From an uncultured Phascolarctobacterium sp. (GTDB lineage Bacteria; Bacillota; Negativicutes; Acidaminococcales; Acidaminococcaceae), in assembly GCA_949285135.1 (NCBI GenBank), contig CASDXO010000002.1, positions 1-64,000 on the forward strand: a DNA stretch of 64,000 nucleotides, read 5' to 3'. The position numbers and the translations under genes were made by a program. Below the pieces are notes generated by a model that saw only the letters and a program-made list of their open reading frames with translations, had not been told where the DNA came from and made no database searches. Shown piece after piece: positions 25,909 through 35,044 of this stretch (position 1 is the stretch's first letter; each line of letters opens with the position of its first letter).

Positions 25909-25916
25909 GTTGCCTT

Positions 25917-27347
25917 TCACAATGCACTGAAACTGGGGAAGAAAGTCATAAATATATAACCCACGATAGTTATAACCAGTACACTGCTTAACGAAAGAAT
26001 GAGTCCATAACGGAACAGACAGGAAGGGTCAAGACCATAGCTTACTGGTATGGCCCGGATGGACACCGGCAGGATGTAAGCCGTGTTGAAAGCAACGATG
26101 GCAATCATAATATAAGGTACGGGATTTAAGGCAAGTGCCTGTGCGATATTTTGGACGACGGGTACGGCAATGGCTGCTGCTGCTGTGTTACTGGAAATTT
26201 CGGTTAGCAGGCAGGAGAAAATATTAAATACAAAGATGGTTTCCAGTCCGCCGTTTAATGGCAGAATGGTAATAAGCTCTGCCATTTTGGCAGCGGCTCC
26301 AGTATCAGTTACCATTTTGCCCAGTGCCAGACCGCCTGCGAAGAGAAAGTACATACCCCACATAACACCGTGTTCGGCCTGTTCCCAGCTCAGTAAGGAT
26401 TTACCGTTTTCATCTTCAAAAAGAAAAGTCATAAATCCGCAGATGAGAAAAATATAAGCAGGTTTTAAACCTGGCAGAAAATCTGCAAATAAAGGACGGC
26501 TGAAAGACAGCAGCATGGCAGTCAGAAAGAGGAAAAGACTAATTTTTTCTCCGTCTTTCATTGTACCAAGTTCTGCATAAAGCTTGCTGAAATATTGTTT
26601 GGTTTCACCCAGCTGCTGAGATGGTACAGGTATTCTTTGCAGAAAGAAAAGATTGAGCAGCATGATAAGAAAAAGAAATGGCAGAAAACGACTAAGCCAC
26701 TCAATATACATAAATTCTTTGCCAGTGAGCTGTTCCAGATAGTTTATTGCGACCAGATTGGCAGCGCCGCCTAACGGAGAACCAAAGCCGCCAATGCCTG
26801 CTCCCCAGACGATGGCAAGGAGTATGGGCAGGGCTATTTTGCTGGAACGAATATTGCCTTCTCCAAGAAACTGCAGCATGGAGACAGCTACAGGTACCAT
26901 GATTGTGCAGACTACTACATTAGGCAGGAACACGGACATAATAGTTGAAAGAATGAGCCAGACTCTGATTTGTTGTTTTAAAGAAGGACCGATACAGCAG
27001 AGAATTTTGATGGCCATTCTTTTATCAAGCCCCGTGGTGCTCCAGGTAAGGCAAACAAGGTCCGCGCCGAACAGCAGAACAATGATTTCAGAAAAATACT
27101 GGCTGATGATGCCTTCCATGGGCAGCAGGTTGAATAACCCGTTAATGGCAATAGGCAGTAAAGAGGTGACGGATATATTTACGGGACGCAGAATCCACCA
27201 CATAACCATCCACAGCATGGTACCGAGGGCAGCCGCTCCCTGAAAAGTGAAAAAGCTCTGCAGAAACAGCAGTGAAAGTAAGAAGATGGTCGGACCGGCA
27301 GCTACGGCCAGAAAATGGTATCTGCGCTTGCGCTTTTTACCATACAT
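25917..27347 (-). CDS. SLC13/DASS-family anion (dicarboxylate or sulfate) transporter
   Basis: A 476-residue polytopic protein with about 11-12 membrane helices. I chose the ATG whose first base is 27347 (MYGKKRKRRYHF) because AAGGAG lies seven bases upstream; an in-frame ATG 30 bases further upstream lacks one. The SNT-type sodium/substrate motif SSNTAAAAIAVPV lies in the C-terminal half, and GGAANLVAINYL with upstream GAGIGGFGSPLG fits the N-terminal one. Relatives import C4-dicarboxylates, citrate or sulfate with sodium. It is divergent from a LysR regulator gene that probably controls it. Substrate is not determined by the sequence. Confidence 0.85.
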   Translation of the reverse strand: MYGKKRKRRYHFLAVAAGPTIFLLSLLFLQSFFTFQGAAALGTMLWMVMWWILRPVNISVTSLLPIAINGLFNLLPMEGIISQYFSEIIVLLFGADLVCLTWSTTGLDKRMAIKILCCIGPSLKQQIRVWLILSTIMSVFLPNVVVCTIMVPVAVSMLQFLGEGNIRSSKIALPILLAIVWGAGIGGFGSPLGGAANLVAINYLEQLTGKEFMYIEWLSRFLPFLFLIMLLNLFFLQRIPVPSQQLGETKQYFSKLYAELGTMKDGEKISLFLFLTAMLLSFSRPLFADFLPGLKPAYIFLICGFMTFLFEDENGKSLLSWEQAEHGVMWGMYFLFAGGLALGKMVTDTGAAAKMAELITILPLNGGLETIFVFNIFSCLLTEISSNTAAAAIAVPVVQNIAQALALNPVPYIMIAIVAFNTAYILPVSIRAIPVSYGLDPSCLFRYGLILSLSSVLVITIVGYIFMTFFPSFSAL

Positions 27348-27460
27348 AAAAATCGCTCCTTCTTGTTTAAAGATCATTTTTATTGTAGAATTAAGTTATA
27401 AAAAAGTAAAATATTATTTTTATTTAATAATAATAAAAAAATCTTATATTAAGGTGCGTT

Positions 27461-28351
27461 ATGGATTTTGATTTTTACCGTAATTTTATTACTATTGCCG
27501 AAACAGGCAATCTTACTGCTGCAGCCAAAAAGTTGTCTCTGGCGCAGCCGGCTTTGAGTGCGCAGGTAAAAACAATGGAGCAGTATTATAATATCAGGCT
27601 GCTGAAAACGGCTCGCGGTATGCGTCAGGTGGAACTGACAGAAGCCGGCGAGGCTTTTTTGCGTAAAGCAAGAAAAATTTGTATGCTGGAAGAAAATCTG
27701 TTTACAGAAATGAATAATTATCAGGAAGGCAGCGCCGGCAGTCTGACCTTCAGCATTTCGCCGGGGGCTACGGATTTTTTTATGCACAGATACCTGCTGC
27801 CGTTTTCCCTGCGCTATCCTGATATTGTGTATGAAATGCACGAAGTGGATGTACAGACACAGATGAAGCATATTGAAGAAGGAATCGGCGATTTTGCTTT
27901 TGCCAATGCACCGCTGCCTAAAAAAGCACGCTTTAAAATCTGCAGCAGCGAGAAAGAGTATTTTTATGTAGTATATGCCTCAGACAATAAAATTTCATTT
28001 CAGCCGCAGCAGGATTTGAAGTTGCTGGAACTGGAAGGGGTACCGCTTTGCTGCAACTTCGGCAGCTACAGGCTGTTGGTTAATGCCTGTGCCGGTACCG
28101 GTTTTACGCCTGCCATGAAATTTGTTGGGACTACTGCCCGCGCTGCATTGACTTTTGCTACAGCAGGAAGTGCTGCAGCGGTGGTATCTGGCAGCTGTCT
28201 GCAGAGTTTGCCGGAAAAAATGTGTTACAGGCGTCTTGCGGAAGAAAATCTTTTTTTTGAGCAAACTCTGTTTTGGGAAAAAGGAGCAGTATTATCAGCA
28301 TGTGCAGAAAAGTTTCTGGATTTTTATTTACAAAACAATAAAGATAAATAA
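27461..28351 (+). CDS. LysR-family transcriptional regulator
   Basis: A 296-residue LysR regulator. The N-terminal helix-turn-helix (residues 1-60) reads FDFYRNFITIAETGNLTAAAKKLSLAQPALSAQ; the substrate-binding domain fills about 90-290. It is divergent from the SLC13 transporter with a 113-base AT-rich intergenic region. That region contains the inverted repeat ATAAAAA (27398-27404) / TTTTTAT (27417-27423), a possible binding site. Control of the transporter in response to its substrate is the natural inference. The Shine-Dalgarno is AAGGTG. Confidence 0.92.
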   Translation: MDFDFYRNFITIAETGNLTAAAKKLSLAQPALSAQVKTMEQYYNIRLLKTARGMRQVELTEAGEAFLRKARKICMLEENLFTEMNNYQEGSAGSLTFSISPGATDFFMHRYLLPFSLRYPDIVYEMHEVDVQTQMKHIEEGIGDFAFANAPLPKKARFKICSSEKEYFYVVYASDNKISFQPQQDLKLLELEGVPLCCNFGSYRLLVNACAGTGFTPAMKFVGTTARAALTFATAGSAAAVVSGSCLQSLPEKMCYRRLAEENLFFEQTLFWEKGAVLSACAEKFLDFYLQNNKDK

Positions 28352-28399
28352 AAAAGAGAAAAACACTCACAGGGGATGTAGTGAGTGTTTTCTCTTTAG
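28351..28399 (+). terminator. Intrinsic terminator after the LysR gene
   Basis: AGAGAAAAACACTCAC pairs with GTGAGTGTTTTCTCT (one bulged A) around a ten-base loop, followed by a short T run. Confidence 0.75.
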
Positions 28400-28400
28400 G

Positions 28401-28520
28401 AAAGCTGTTTATGATGAATTTGATGGGAAGGGTTTAGCAAGTTGTTCACTTGCTATGACTAAAGTATACAATATAGCTATGACAGAAGAAGGGCAAAGAA
28501 TTGAATTAATTGTGAAATAA
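28401..28520 (+). pseudogene. Possible 3' remnant of a protein gene
   Basis: An open frame without a start in range encodes 39 residues with a protein-like composition (YDEFDGKGLASCSLAMTK, then VYNIAMTEEGQRIELIVK) and a TAA stop. It directly follows the LysR terminator. It could be the tail of a degraded gene, or chance. An internal ATG would give a 21-residue peptide without a ribosome site. Confidence 0.2.
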
Positions 28521-28728
28521 AAAATATTGTTATGACCACAAGCTTTTTGCCGTTATCATAAATATAATTGTCAGACTGTAATTGATACATGCATTATCAA
28601 AATACTAATGGTCAGGAACTGTTAAAGTGCGATGCAGGCGGGCAGTTTATTTTTCTTTCAGGCAGGTATTTACTGCTGCGGCAGGGAATAATAAATAAGT
28701 CATAATTACGGAAAAAGGAGGTGTAAAT
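28521..28728 (+). other. Noncoding stretch before the hyuA-like gene
   Basis: About 200 bases with no open frame I trust. It ends in a strong ribosome site (AAAGGAGGTG) for the gene at 28729. A promoter for the operon must lie here, but no convincing -35/-10 pair stands out. Confidence 0.4.
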
Positions 28729-30378
28729 ATGCTTTTAGGTATAGATGTCGGCGGTACTTTTACGGATGCTGTAATAATCGGAGAACAGCAGGTGGTATTT
28801 CAGGCGAAAGTTCCTACTAATCATGACGATGTACTGGCAAGTATTTTACAGGCTTTAGACCGGGTTTTAAATGATATAGATGTCAAAAAGCTGCGTCGGG
28901 TGGTAATTTCCAGTACTATTGTGACTAATGCTTTAACAGAAGATAAAGTTGAACCGGTATTTTTGGCGGTGATGACAGGCCCTGGAATGAACGTCAAAGG
29001 CAAGTTTCCTGTAGAGCCGTACTATGTGAGCGGTTATGTGGATCATCGCGGTAAGATAACTGCACGAACAGACTGGAGCAGACACAGAGATCTGCTCAAT
29101 AGAAAAGGCAGTGGCAGCTGTGCTGTCAGCGGCAAATTTTCCGTGCGTGAACCGCAGAATGAATATCTGCTGAAGCAGGAGCTAAAAAAATGCGGTTATC
29201 AAAAGATTTTTCTGGGCAGTGAGCTGAGCGGAGAACTTAATTTTATCAGACGTACTAATTCCGCTTATTTTGCGGCAGCTGTGTATAAAGTATTTGCTAA
29301 ATTCTGTGAGAAAGTGCAGTTGGCGTTGGCGCAGAGGGATATTACTGCGCCCGTGCATATTTTAAAGGCTGACGGCGGTACGTTGCCGCTTGAAGCTGCG
29401 TTAAATCAGCCGGTAGAAGCTGTGTTTACCGGTCCTGCTGCCTCTGTGCTTGGGATTGAAGCCTTGGCGGCACCGGAGCGTAACAGTATTTCCTTGGACG
29501 TGGGTGGTACTACGACTGATATTGCTTTCTGGGAACATGGCTTACCTTTGATGGCAAAAAAAGGAGCAGTACTGAAAGGTTATCCTACCGCTGTGCGTTC
29601 TTTTCATATGCGCAGTATAGGAATTGGTGGCGACAGCAGAATAACAGTTACTGATGAGGGCTACAAGGTAGGGCCGTTGCGTGAGGGTCCTGCTGCTGCT
29701 GTTGGCGGTCCAACTGCGACTTTGTCAGATGCTTTGATTACAGCCGGCTATGTTACTTTTGGTGATACTGAGAAATCCCGGCAGGCAATAGCTGCCTTTG
29801 GGGGAAATCCCGGAGAAGAAGCAGAAAAAATTGTTCAGGCTGCTGTAAGGGTGATTACCGATACTGTTAATGAAATGCTGGCAGATTGGGCAAAACAGCC
29901 AGTTTATACTGTTGATGATGTTATTCGCGGAACGAAATTTGTGCCGCAGCAGCTGATTGGCGTCGGCGGCGGTGCCATGGGGCTTGTGCATGCCGTTGGG
30001 AAAGCTATGGGTTTGCCGGTCGAAATCCCTGCAGGGGCGATGGTTGCTAATGCTGTTGGTGCGGCGCTGGCACGTCCAACCTTATCAGCTGGCTTGCGTG
30101 CAGATACGACAGAAGGATTTTACATTATTCCGGAAAGCGGTAAGCGACAGACGCTGCCACACGGATTTAATATGAAGAAAGCAGAAGCTGTGCTTACACA
30201 GTGGCTGCAGCAGCAGGCGGAGCGCTGGCAGCTGCCTGCACAGGAAACTGAGCTTATCAGCAGTGAGCATTTTCGTACTATTCATGGCTATTATGATACA
30301 GGCGATATTTATAATCTGCGTATGCAGCTAAAACCCGGTATCCTGCATAAAGTTCGCGGCAGGGAGGTGGAAATATGA
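28729..30378 (+). CDS. Hydantoinase/oxoprolinase-family protein, HyuA-like, short form
   Basis: A 549-residue ASKHA-fold protein. The N-terminal phosphate-binding loop GIDVGGTFTDAVI is at residues 4-16; a second nucleotide-binding segment reads ISLDVGGTTTDIAFWE, and a C-terminal one VGGGAMGLVHAVGKAMG. Typical HyuA/acetone-carboxylase-type subunits are about 650-720 residues, so this one lacks the C-terminal extension, and no HyuB partner is adjacent. Family enzymes use ATP on hydantoins, oxoproline or ketones. It overlaps the HDAC-like gene by four bases, so the two proteins are probably made together. Confidence 0.82.
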   Translation: MLLGIDVGGTFTDAVIIGEQQVVFQAKVPTNHDDVLASILQALDRVLNDIDVKKLRRVVISSTIVTNALTEDKVEPVFLAVMTGPGMNVKGKFPVEPYYVSGYVDHRGKITARTDWSRHRDLLNRKGSGSCAVSGKFSVREPQNEYLLKQELKKCGYQKIFLGSELSGELNFIRRTNSAYFAAAVYKVFAKFCEKVQLALAQRDITAPVHILKADGGTLPLEAALNQPVEAVFTGPAASVLGIEALAAPERNSISLDVGGTTTDIAFWEHGLPLMAKKGAVLKGYPTAVRSFHMRSIGIGGDSRITVTDEGYKVGPLREGPAAAVGGPTATLSDALITAGYVTFGDTEKSRQAIAAFGGNPGEEAEKIVQAAVRVITDTVNEMLADWAKQPVYTVDDVIRGTKFVPQQLIGVGGGAMGLVHAVGKAMGLPVEIPAGAMVANAVGAALARPTLSAGLRADTTEGFYIIPESGKRQTLPHGFNMKKAEAVLTQWLQQQAERWQLPAQETELISSEHFRTIHGYYDTGDIYNLRMQLKPGILHKVRGREVEI

Positions 30379-31688
30379 AAGACACCCTTGGCTTAGTATT
30401 TTTTCCGGCCTTTGACTGGATGATAAGTCAGACACATCCTGAAAGGCAGGAACGTCTGCTGTATACCCGCGATCAGCTGGAAGAAGAAGGATTATTTGAT
30501 TGTGAAGAAATAAAAGAATACAGACCGCGGCTGGCGCAGATTAACGATTTGCAGCGTGCCCATATAGGCATGCCTGCAATAGCCAGGCTGATAACGCCGG
30601 CACATCTGGCTTCGGCAGGGGGGTGTCTTACTGCAGCTGATGCAGTAATGCGCGGCGAAGTGAAGAGAGCGTTTGCACTGGTGCGGCCGCCGGGGCACCA
30701 TGCCATGAGGGTTGTGCATGGTATTCGTGGTTTCTGCACTGTAAATATTGAAGCCATCATGGTGGAATATCTGCGCAGTAAATATCAGGTGCGTAAAATT
30801 GCTGTTGTCGATACTGATGTACACCACGGCGATGGGTCGCAGGATGTTTTTTACCATGATCCTGATACACTGTATATATCTTTCCATCAGGATGGACGTA
30901 CGCTTTATCCAGGAACAGGTTTTCCTGAAGAAGCAGGCAGCCCCGGCGCCTGGGGAACGAATATCAATCTGCCTCTGCTGCCCGGAACGGGAGATGAAGG
31001 ACTGCACAGGCTGTATGATGGGCTTATAAGCCACATATTGGAAGACTTTCAGCCGGAACTGATTATTAATTCTGCTGGTCAGGACAATCATTTTTCCGAC
31101 CCGTTGGCTTCCATGTCGGTAACTGCCCAGGGTTATGCCAAACTGGCGGATAAGCTGCAGGCTGATATCGCTGTATTGGAAGGCGGCTATTCCATTGAAA
31201 GTGCATTGCCCTATGTTAATACCGGAATTATTCTGGCCATGGCAGGTATGGACTACAGTAAGGTGGTAGAGCCTGATCTCAGTATGCTGCGCGTGCAGGA
31301 TAAACGCTGTAATCAGCGCGTGGACCAGCTTATTGAGCAGGTTGGCGAGCTGTATTTTAGCCGTGAAAAGACAAAAAAACAGCTGCTGGAAAAATGTGGC
31401 GGCGTCTGGCGGCGGCGTAAAGGTATTTATTACGATGAAGAAGGTATCCGTGAACAGCAGCTGGAAGCAGTGCATTACTGCAGCTGCGGCGGGTATTTTA
31501 CAATCCAGACTGCTGCTGAAGGTACTCGCTTTGGCGATCAGAGTGCATTTATTGCCTGCATTCCCAGATATGCGTGTGCAAAATGCAGGCAGCAGGCGCA
31601 TGATGAAGCCCTGCGCGAGAAAAAAAGCGGGCGTTGGCAGTATGTATTTGTACAGAACATTGTTGATGGATTTATAGAAACTGTTTAA
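30375..31688 (+). CDS. Histone-deacetylase-fold amidohydrolase with C-terminal Cys4 motif
   Basis: A 437-residue protein. The arginase/deacetylase fold occupies about 10-300 with the catalytic pair H108-H109 in RPPGHHA, zinc ligands D148 and H150 (DTDVHHGDG) and D237 (SAGQDNHFSDPL), and the active-site tyrosine Y272 in EGGY. Bacterial relatives deacetylate acetylated polyamines, acetoin-linked proteins or small amides. The last 130 residues are not part of the usual fold and contain C369, C371, C401 and C404, a possible zinc ribbon. It overlaps hyuA by four bases. The substrate is unknown. Confidence 0.85.
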   Translation: MKDTLGLVFFPAFDWMISQTHPERQERLLYTRDQLEEEGLFDCEEIKEYRPRLAQINDLQRAHIGMPAIARLITPAHLASAGGCLTAADAVMRGEVKRAFALVRPPGHHAMRVVHGIRGFCTVNIEAIMVEYLRSKYQVRKIAVVDTDVHHGDGSQDVFYHDPDTLYISFHQDGRTLYPGTGFPEEAGSPGAWGTNINLPLLPGTGDEGLHRLYDGLISHILEDFQPELIINSAGQDNHFSDPLASMSVTAQGYAKLADKLQADIAVLEGGYSIESALPYVNTGIILAMAGMDYSKVVEPDLSMLRVQDKRCNQRVDQLIEQVGELYFSREKTKKQLLEKCGGVWRRRKGIYYDEEGIREQQLEAVHYCSCGGYFTIQTAAEGTRFGDQSAFIACIPRYACAKCRQQAHDEALREKKSGRWQYVFVQNIVDGFIETV

Positions 31689-31703
31689 GTGAGGTCAGAA
31701 AAG

Positions 31704-32297
31704 TTGATTAAGGAATTAGTAATAGCTACCCATAATCAGGGTAAGCTGCAGGAATTTAAAGAGTTAATGAAGGATTTGCCGGTAGAAATAAAATGTCTGG
31801 CTGATTTTGAAAAAATTGAAGAACCAGAGGAAACCGGTAAAACATTTGCAGCCAATGCAAAACTGAAGGCTGCATATTATGCCGCTAAGACAGGTATGGT
31901 CTGTATTGCCGATGACTCAGGTCTTGAAGTGCAGGCCTTGGATGGAGCTCCGGGAGTACGCAGTGCCCGCTATGCCGGTGAAAAAGCAACCGACGAAGAA
32001 AATAACCAGCTGCTGTTGCATAATATGAAATTCCAGGTAAAACGTACCTGTCGCTTTCGCTGTGCTCTGGCAGTTGTACAGCCGGACGGCAGGGTTCTAT
32101 ATGAAACAGACGGCAGTTGTGAAGGAATGCTGCTGCATGAACCTTTAGGTACGGAAGGTTTTGGCTATGACCCGCTTTTCTGGTCTACAGAATTGCACAA
32201 GGGCATGGGTGAGGCAACCATGCAGGAAAAAAATAAAATCAGCCATCGAGGTAAAGCTATTCGGAAACTGGTAGCTGTCTGGGGTAAAAAGAAATGA
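31704..32297 (+). CDS. rdgB: RdgB/HAM1-type XTP/dITP pyrophosphatase
   Basis: A 197-residue enzyme that removes ITP, dITP and XTP from the nucleotide pool. THNQGKLQEF opens the protein, followed by DDSGLEVQALDGAPGVRSARYAG, GTEGFGYDPLFW and SHRGKAIRKL, all family signatures. I chose TTG 31704 (MIKELVIATHN) because GAGG at 31691-31694 is nine bases upstream and family members start here; GTG 31689, directly after the preceding stop, would add five residues. It overlaps the phosphodiesterase gene by four bases. Confidence 0.93.
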   Translation: MIKELVIATHNQGKLQEFKELMKDLPVEIKCLADFEKIEEPEETGKTFAANAKLKAAYYAAKTGMVCIADDSGLEVQALDGAPGVRSARYAGEKATDEENNQLLLHNMKFQVKRTCRFRCALAVVQPDGRVLYETDGSCEGMLLHEPLGTEGFGYDPLFWSTELHKGMGEATMQEKNKISHRGKAIRKLVAVWGKKK

Positions 32298-32806
32298 AAA
32301 TAGGTATAACCGGTGATACTCACGGACGGCAGCAGGTGATTAGAAAAATTATTCAGGAAACTCCTCCGGTTGAGATGTGGCTGCATACCGGCGACTATAG
32401 TCAGGATGCACATTTGCTGGCCAGTCTGAGCGGGTTGCCTGTTATCAAGGTTGCCGGTAACTGTGATTCTTTAAGCGGACGCGCCAATCCGGATGAGATT
32501 TTTCCTGTAGAAGGTTTCAATATCTGGCTTACTCACGGGCATAAATATTTCCATCATCAGGAAGTTGCTGAACTGGCCTGGTGGGCCAATAAACTTGAAG
32601 CTGATATAGTAGTTTTTGGGCATACGCATGTGCCGCTGGCCAAATGGTATGGTGACAAGCTGCTTATAAATCCTGGAAGTCCTGTACAGCCGCGTGGAGG
32701 CTCTGAACCCTCTTTTGCTGTCTTAACGCTGCAGCAGGGTAGCAGGCCGCAGGTAGAATTTAGTACTTTACAGATAGATACAGAAAGATTTTTGTTTGAT
32801 TTTTAA
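32294..32806 (+). CDS. YfcE/MJ0936-type metallophosphoesterase
   Basis: A 170-residue calcineurin-like phosphoesterase. The metal-binding motifs appear in order: GDTHG at 7-11, HTGDYSQD, GNCD, THGHKY and GHTHVP. Family members hydrolyse phosphodiesters in vitro with manganese; the physiological substrate is generally unclear. The rdgB-phosphodiesterase pair, here joined by a four-base overlap, is common in Firmicutes, so co-transcription is likely. Confidence 0.92.
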   Translation: MKIGITGDTHGRQQVIRKIIQETPPVEMWLHTGDYSQDAHLLASLSGLPVIKVAGNCDSLSGRANPDEIFPVEGFNIWLTHGHKYFHHQEVAELAWWANKLEADIVVFGHTHVPLAKWYGDKLLINPGSPVQPRGGSEPSFAVLTLQQGSRPQVEFSTLQIDTERFLFDF

Positions 32807-32880
32807 GAGTTATAGCAGTTGTATGACATAAAGCTGATGAAAAATATTTTCAGAAATTTTTAAATTCACAGTATGTTTAC

Positions 32881-32909
32881 TTGCATATTCTGAGATATTA
32901 CTCTACAAT
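32881..32909 (+). promoter_or_regulatory. Promoter for malic enzyme and fumarase genes
   Basis: TTGCAT at 32881-32886, a 17-base spacer and TACAAT at 32904-32909, about 40 bases before the malic enzyme start. Confidence 0.6.
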
Positions 32910-32949
32910 AACAGTATACACTAAATAAAATTTTTGGAGGGAATATGGT

Positions 32950-34176
32950 ATGACATTACGCGATGAAGCTTTAAAATTACATTTGGACAATAACGGTAAG
33001 ATTGCTGTTGTCAGCAAAGTACCTATCGAGACCCGCCATGATCTGGCTGTTGCCTATACACCCGGTGTTGCTGAACCCTGTAAAGATATTAAAGAAAATA
33101 AAGACCTTTCTTTTGAATATACCTGCCGCGGCAATATGGTAGCCGTAATTACCGACGGTACCCGCGTGCTGGGACTTGGTGACATCGGCCCGGAAGCAGC
33201 TATGCCGGTAATGGAGGGTAAGGCTGCACTGTTTAAAACCTTTGCTGATGTGGATGCAGTGCCTGTCTGCCTTGACACTAAGGATGAAGAAGAATTTATT
33301 AAGACAGTAAAATACCTGCAACCTAACTATGCAGGTATTAATCTGGAAGATATTTCTTCTCCGAAATGCTATGATATTGAATGCCGTCTGAAAGAAATTT
33401 GTGATATTCCTGTATTCCATGATGACCAGCATGGTACTGCAATTGCCTGCCTGGCAGCTGTTATGGGCGCGCTGCGTTTTGTGAAAAAGGATATCAAGAC
33501 TGCTAAATTTGTCGTTAACGGCTGTGGTGCTGCCGGCAGTGCTATTGGACGTCTGCTGGTAAACATGGGTGCTGAAAATGTTATCATGGTTGACCGTTTT
33601 GGCGCGCTGTATGAAGGTATTGATGCCAAACTTGACCGCATCCAGGCTTATCTGGCAACCGTAACCAATAAAGAACATAAGCAGGGCACTCTGGCTGATG
33701 TGGCCAAAGGTGCAGACGTACTTATCGGCGTATCTGCTCCTAACATCTTTACTAAAGAAATTATCAGCAGCATGGCAGAAAAAGCCATCGTCTTTGCTTT
33801 AGCTAATCCTGTGCCGGAAACCTCTTATGATGCCGCTAAAGAAGCAGGCGCTGCTGTTGTAGGTACGGGACGCAGCGACAGCCCCAACCAGGTAAACAAT
33901 GTATGCGTATTCCCCGGTGTATTCCGCGGTGCTATCGACGTACGTGCCAAAGCAATTACCGAAGACATGAAAGTTGCGGCAGTATATGCTATTGCCGGAC
34001 TGATTGATGAAAAAGACCTGCGTGAAGATTATGTGGTTCCTGATGCGTTTGATCCTCGTGTAGCTCCGGCTGTTGCCGCAGCGGTGGCAAAAGTTGCTAT
34101 TGAAAAAGGCCTGGCACGTAAAATTGTTGACCCGGAAGAAATCAGAGCTAATACTTTAAAACGCGTAGGACGTTAA
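32950..34176 (+). CDS. NAD(P)-dependent malic enzyme
   Basis: A 408-residue short-form malic enzyme that interconverts malate with pyruvate and CO2. [13 protein letters not shown] lies near residue 35, [16 protein letters not shown] holds the metal and substrate site, and [20 protein letters not shown] is the dinucleotide-binding loop. TTGGAGGG precedes the ATG. Eleven bases separate it from the fumarase alpha gene, so the operon converts fumarate to malate to pyruvate or the reverse. In a succinate- or propionate-forming anaerobe this could supply fumarate from pyruvate; direction is not determined by sequence. Confidence 0.94.
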   Translation: MTLRDEALKLHLDNNGKIAVVSKVPIETRHDLAVAYTPGVAEPCKDIKENKDLSFEYTCRGNMVAVITDGTRVLGLGDIGPEAAMPVMEGKAALFKTFADVDAVPVCLDTKDEEEFIKTVKYLQPNYAGINLEDISSPKCYDIECRLKEICDIPVFHDDQHGTAIACLAAVMGALRFVKKDIKTAKFVVNGCGAAGSAIGRLLVNMGAENVIMVDRFGALYEGIDAKLDRIQAYLATVTNKEHKQGTLADVAKGADVLIGVSAPNIFTKEIISSMAEKAIVFALANPVPETSYDAAKEAGAAVVGTGRSDSPNQVNNVCVFPGVFRGAIDVRAKAITEDMKVAAVYAIAGLIDEKDLREDYVVPDAFDPRVAPAVAAAVAKVAIEKGLARKIVDPEEIRANTLKRVGR

Positions 34177-34187
34177 GGAGAAAAATT

Positions 34188-35033
34188 ATGAGAGAAATAA
34201 ATGTCAGTGAGGTTACTAAAGCGGTAAGCAAGCTGTGCATGGATTCCTGCTACTATCTGCCGGAAGAACTGCTGGCGAAATTTAAAAGCGCTGTTACTGA
34301 AGAAGAATCTCCTCTGGGCAGAGAAATCCTCGGTACGATTATAGAAAATGCAGAACTGGCAAAACGCAAAGCCGTACCCATTTGTCAGGATACAGGTCTG
34401 ACTGTTGTCTTTATGGAAATTGGTCAGGATGTACATTTTGTTGGCGGTGACTTGTATACTGCCATTCACGCCGGTGTTGCTGACGGTTATGTGAACGGCT
34501 ACCTGCGTAAATCATCTGTTGATGATCCGCTGTTTATCAGAAAGAATACTAACGATAATACTCCGGCCATTATCCATACCGTCATTGTGCCTGGTGAAAA
34601 AGTAAAAATTACTGTTTGTCCCAAAGGCTGCGGCAGTGAGAATATGGGTGCTATGAAAATGCTCAAACCTGCCGATGGAGTAGACGGCGTTATTAAATTT
34701 GTTGTTGACACTGTACGCAGTGCTGGTCCCAATCCCTGCCCGCCTGTAACTGTAGGTGTAGGTATTGGTGGAAATATGGAAAAAGCTGCGCTGCTGGCTA
34801 AATATTCTCTGACTCGTAAAGTAGGCGAGCATAATGCCAACCCGCAATATGCGGAGCTGGAAGCAAAGTTGCTGGAGCTTGTTAATAAAACAGGTGTCGG
34901 ACCTTCCGGTCTTGGCGGCAGCACTACTGCGGTAGCCGTAAATATTGAGTATGCACCAACGCATATCGGCGGCCTTCCTGTTGCTGTAAACCTGAATTGC
35001 CATGCTGCACGTCGTGCAGAGGCTGAAATATAA
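34188..35033 (+). CDS. Class I fumarate hydratase, alpha subunit
   Basis: A 281-residue iron-sulfur hydro-lyase subunit. Cysteines likely to hold the 4Fe-4S cluster lie in VPICQDTGLT, VCPKGCGSENMGAMKML and around NCHAARR near the end. GVGIGGNMEKAALLAKYSL is a family signature. Class I fumarases are oxygen-sensitive, fitting a strict anaerobe. The two-subunit form is also used for L-tartrate dehydratase, but the malic enzyme neighbour favours fumarase. The beta subunit follows after 11 bases. Confidence 0.93.
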   Translation: MREINVSEVTKAVSKLCMDSCYYLPEELLAKFKSAVTEEESPLGREILGTIIENAELAKRKAVPICQDTGLTVVFMEIGQDVHFVGGDLYTAIHAGVADGYVNGYLRKSSVDDPLFIRKNTNDNTPAIIHTVIVPGEKVKITVCPKGCGSENMGAMKMLKPADGVDGVIKFVVDTVRSAGPNPCPPVTVGVGIGGNMEKAALLAKYSLTRKVGEHNANPQYAELEAKLLELVNKTGVGPSGLGGSTTAVAVNIEYAPTHIGGLPVAVNLNCHAARRAEAEI

Positions 35034-35044
35034 GGAGAAGCGTT

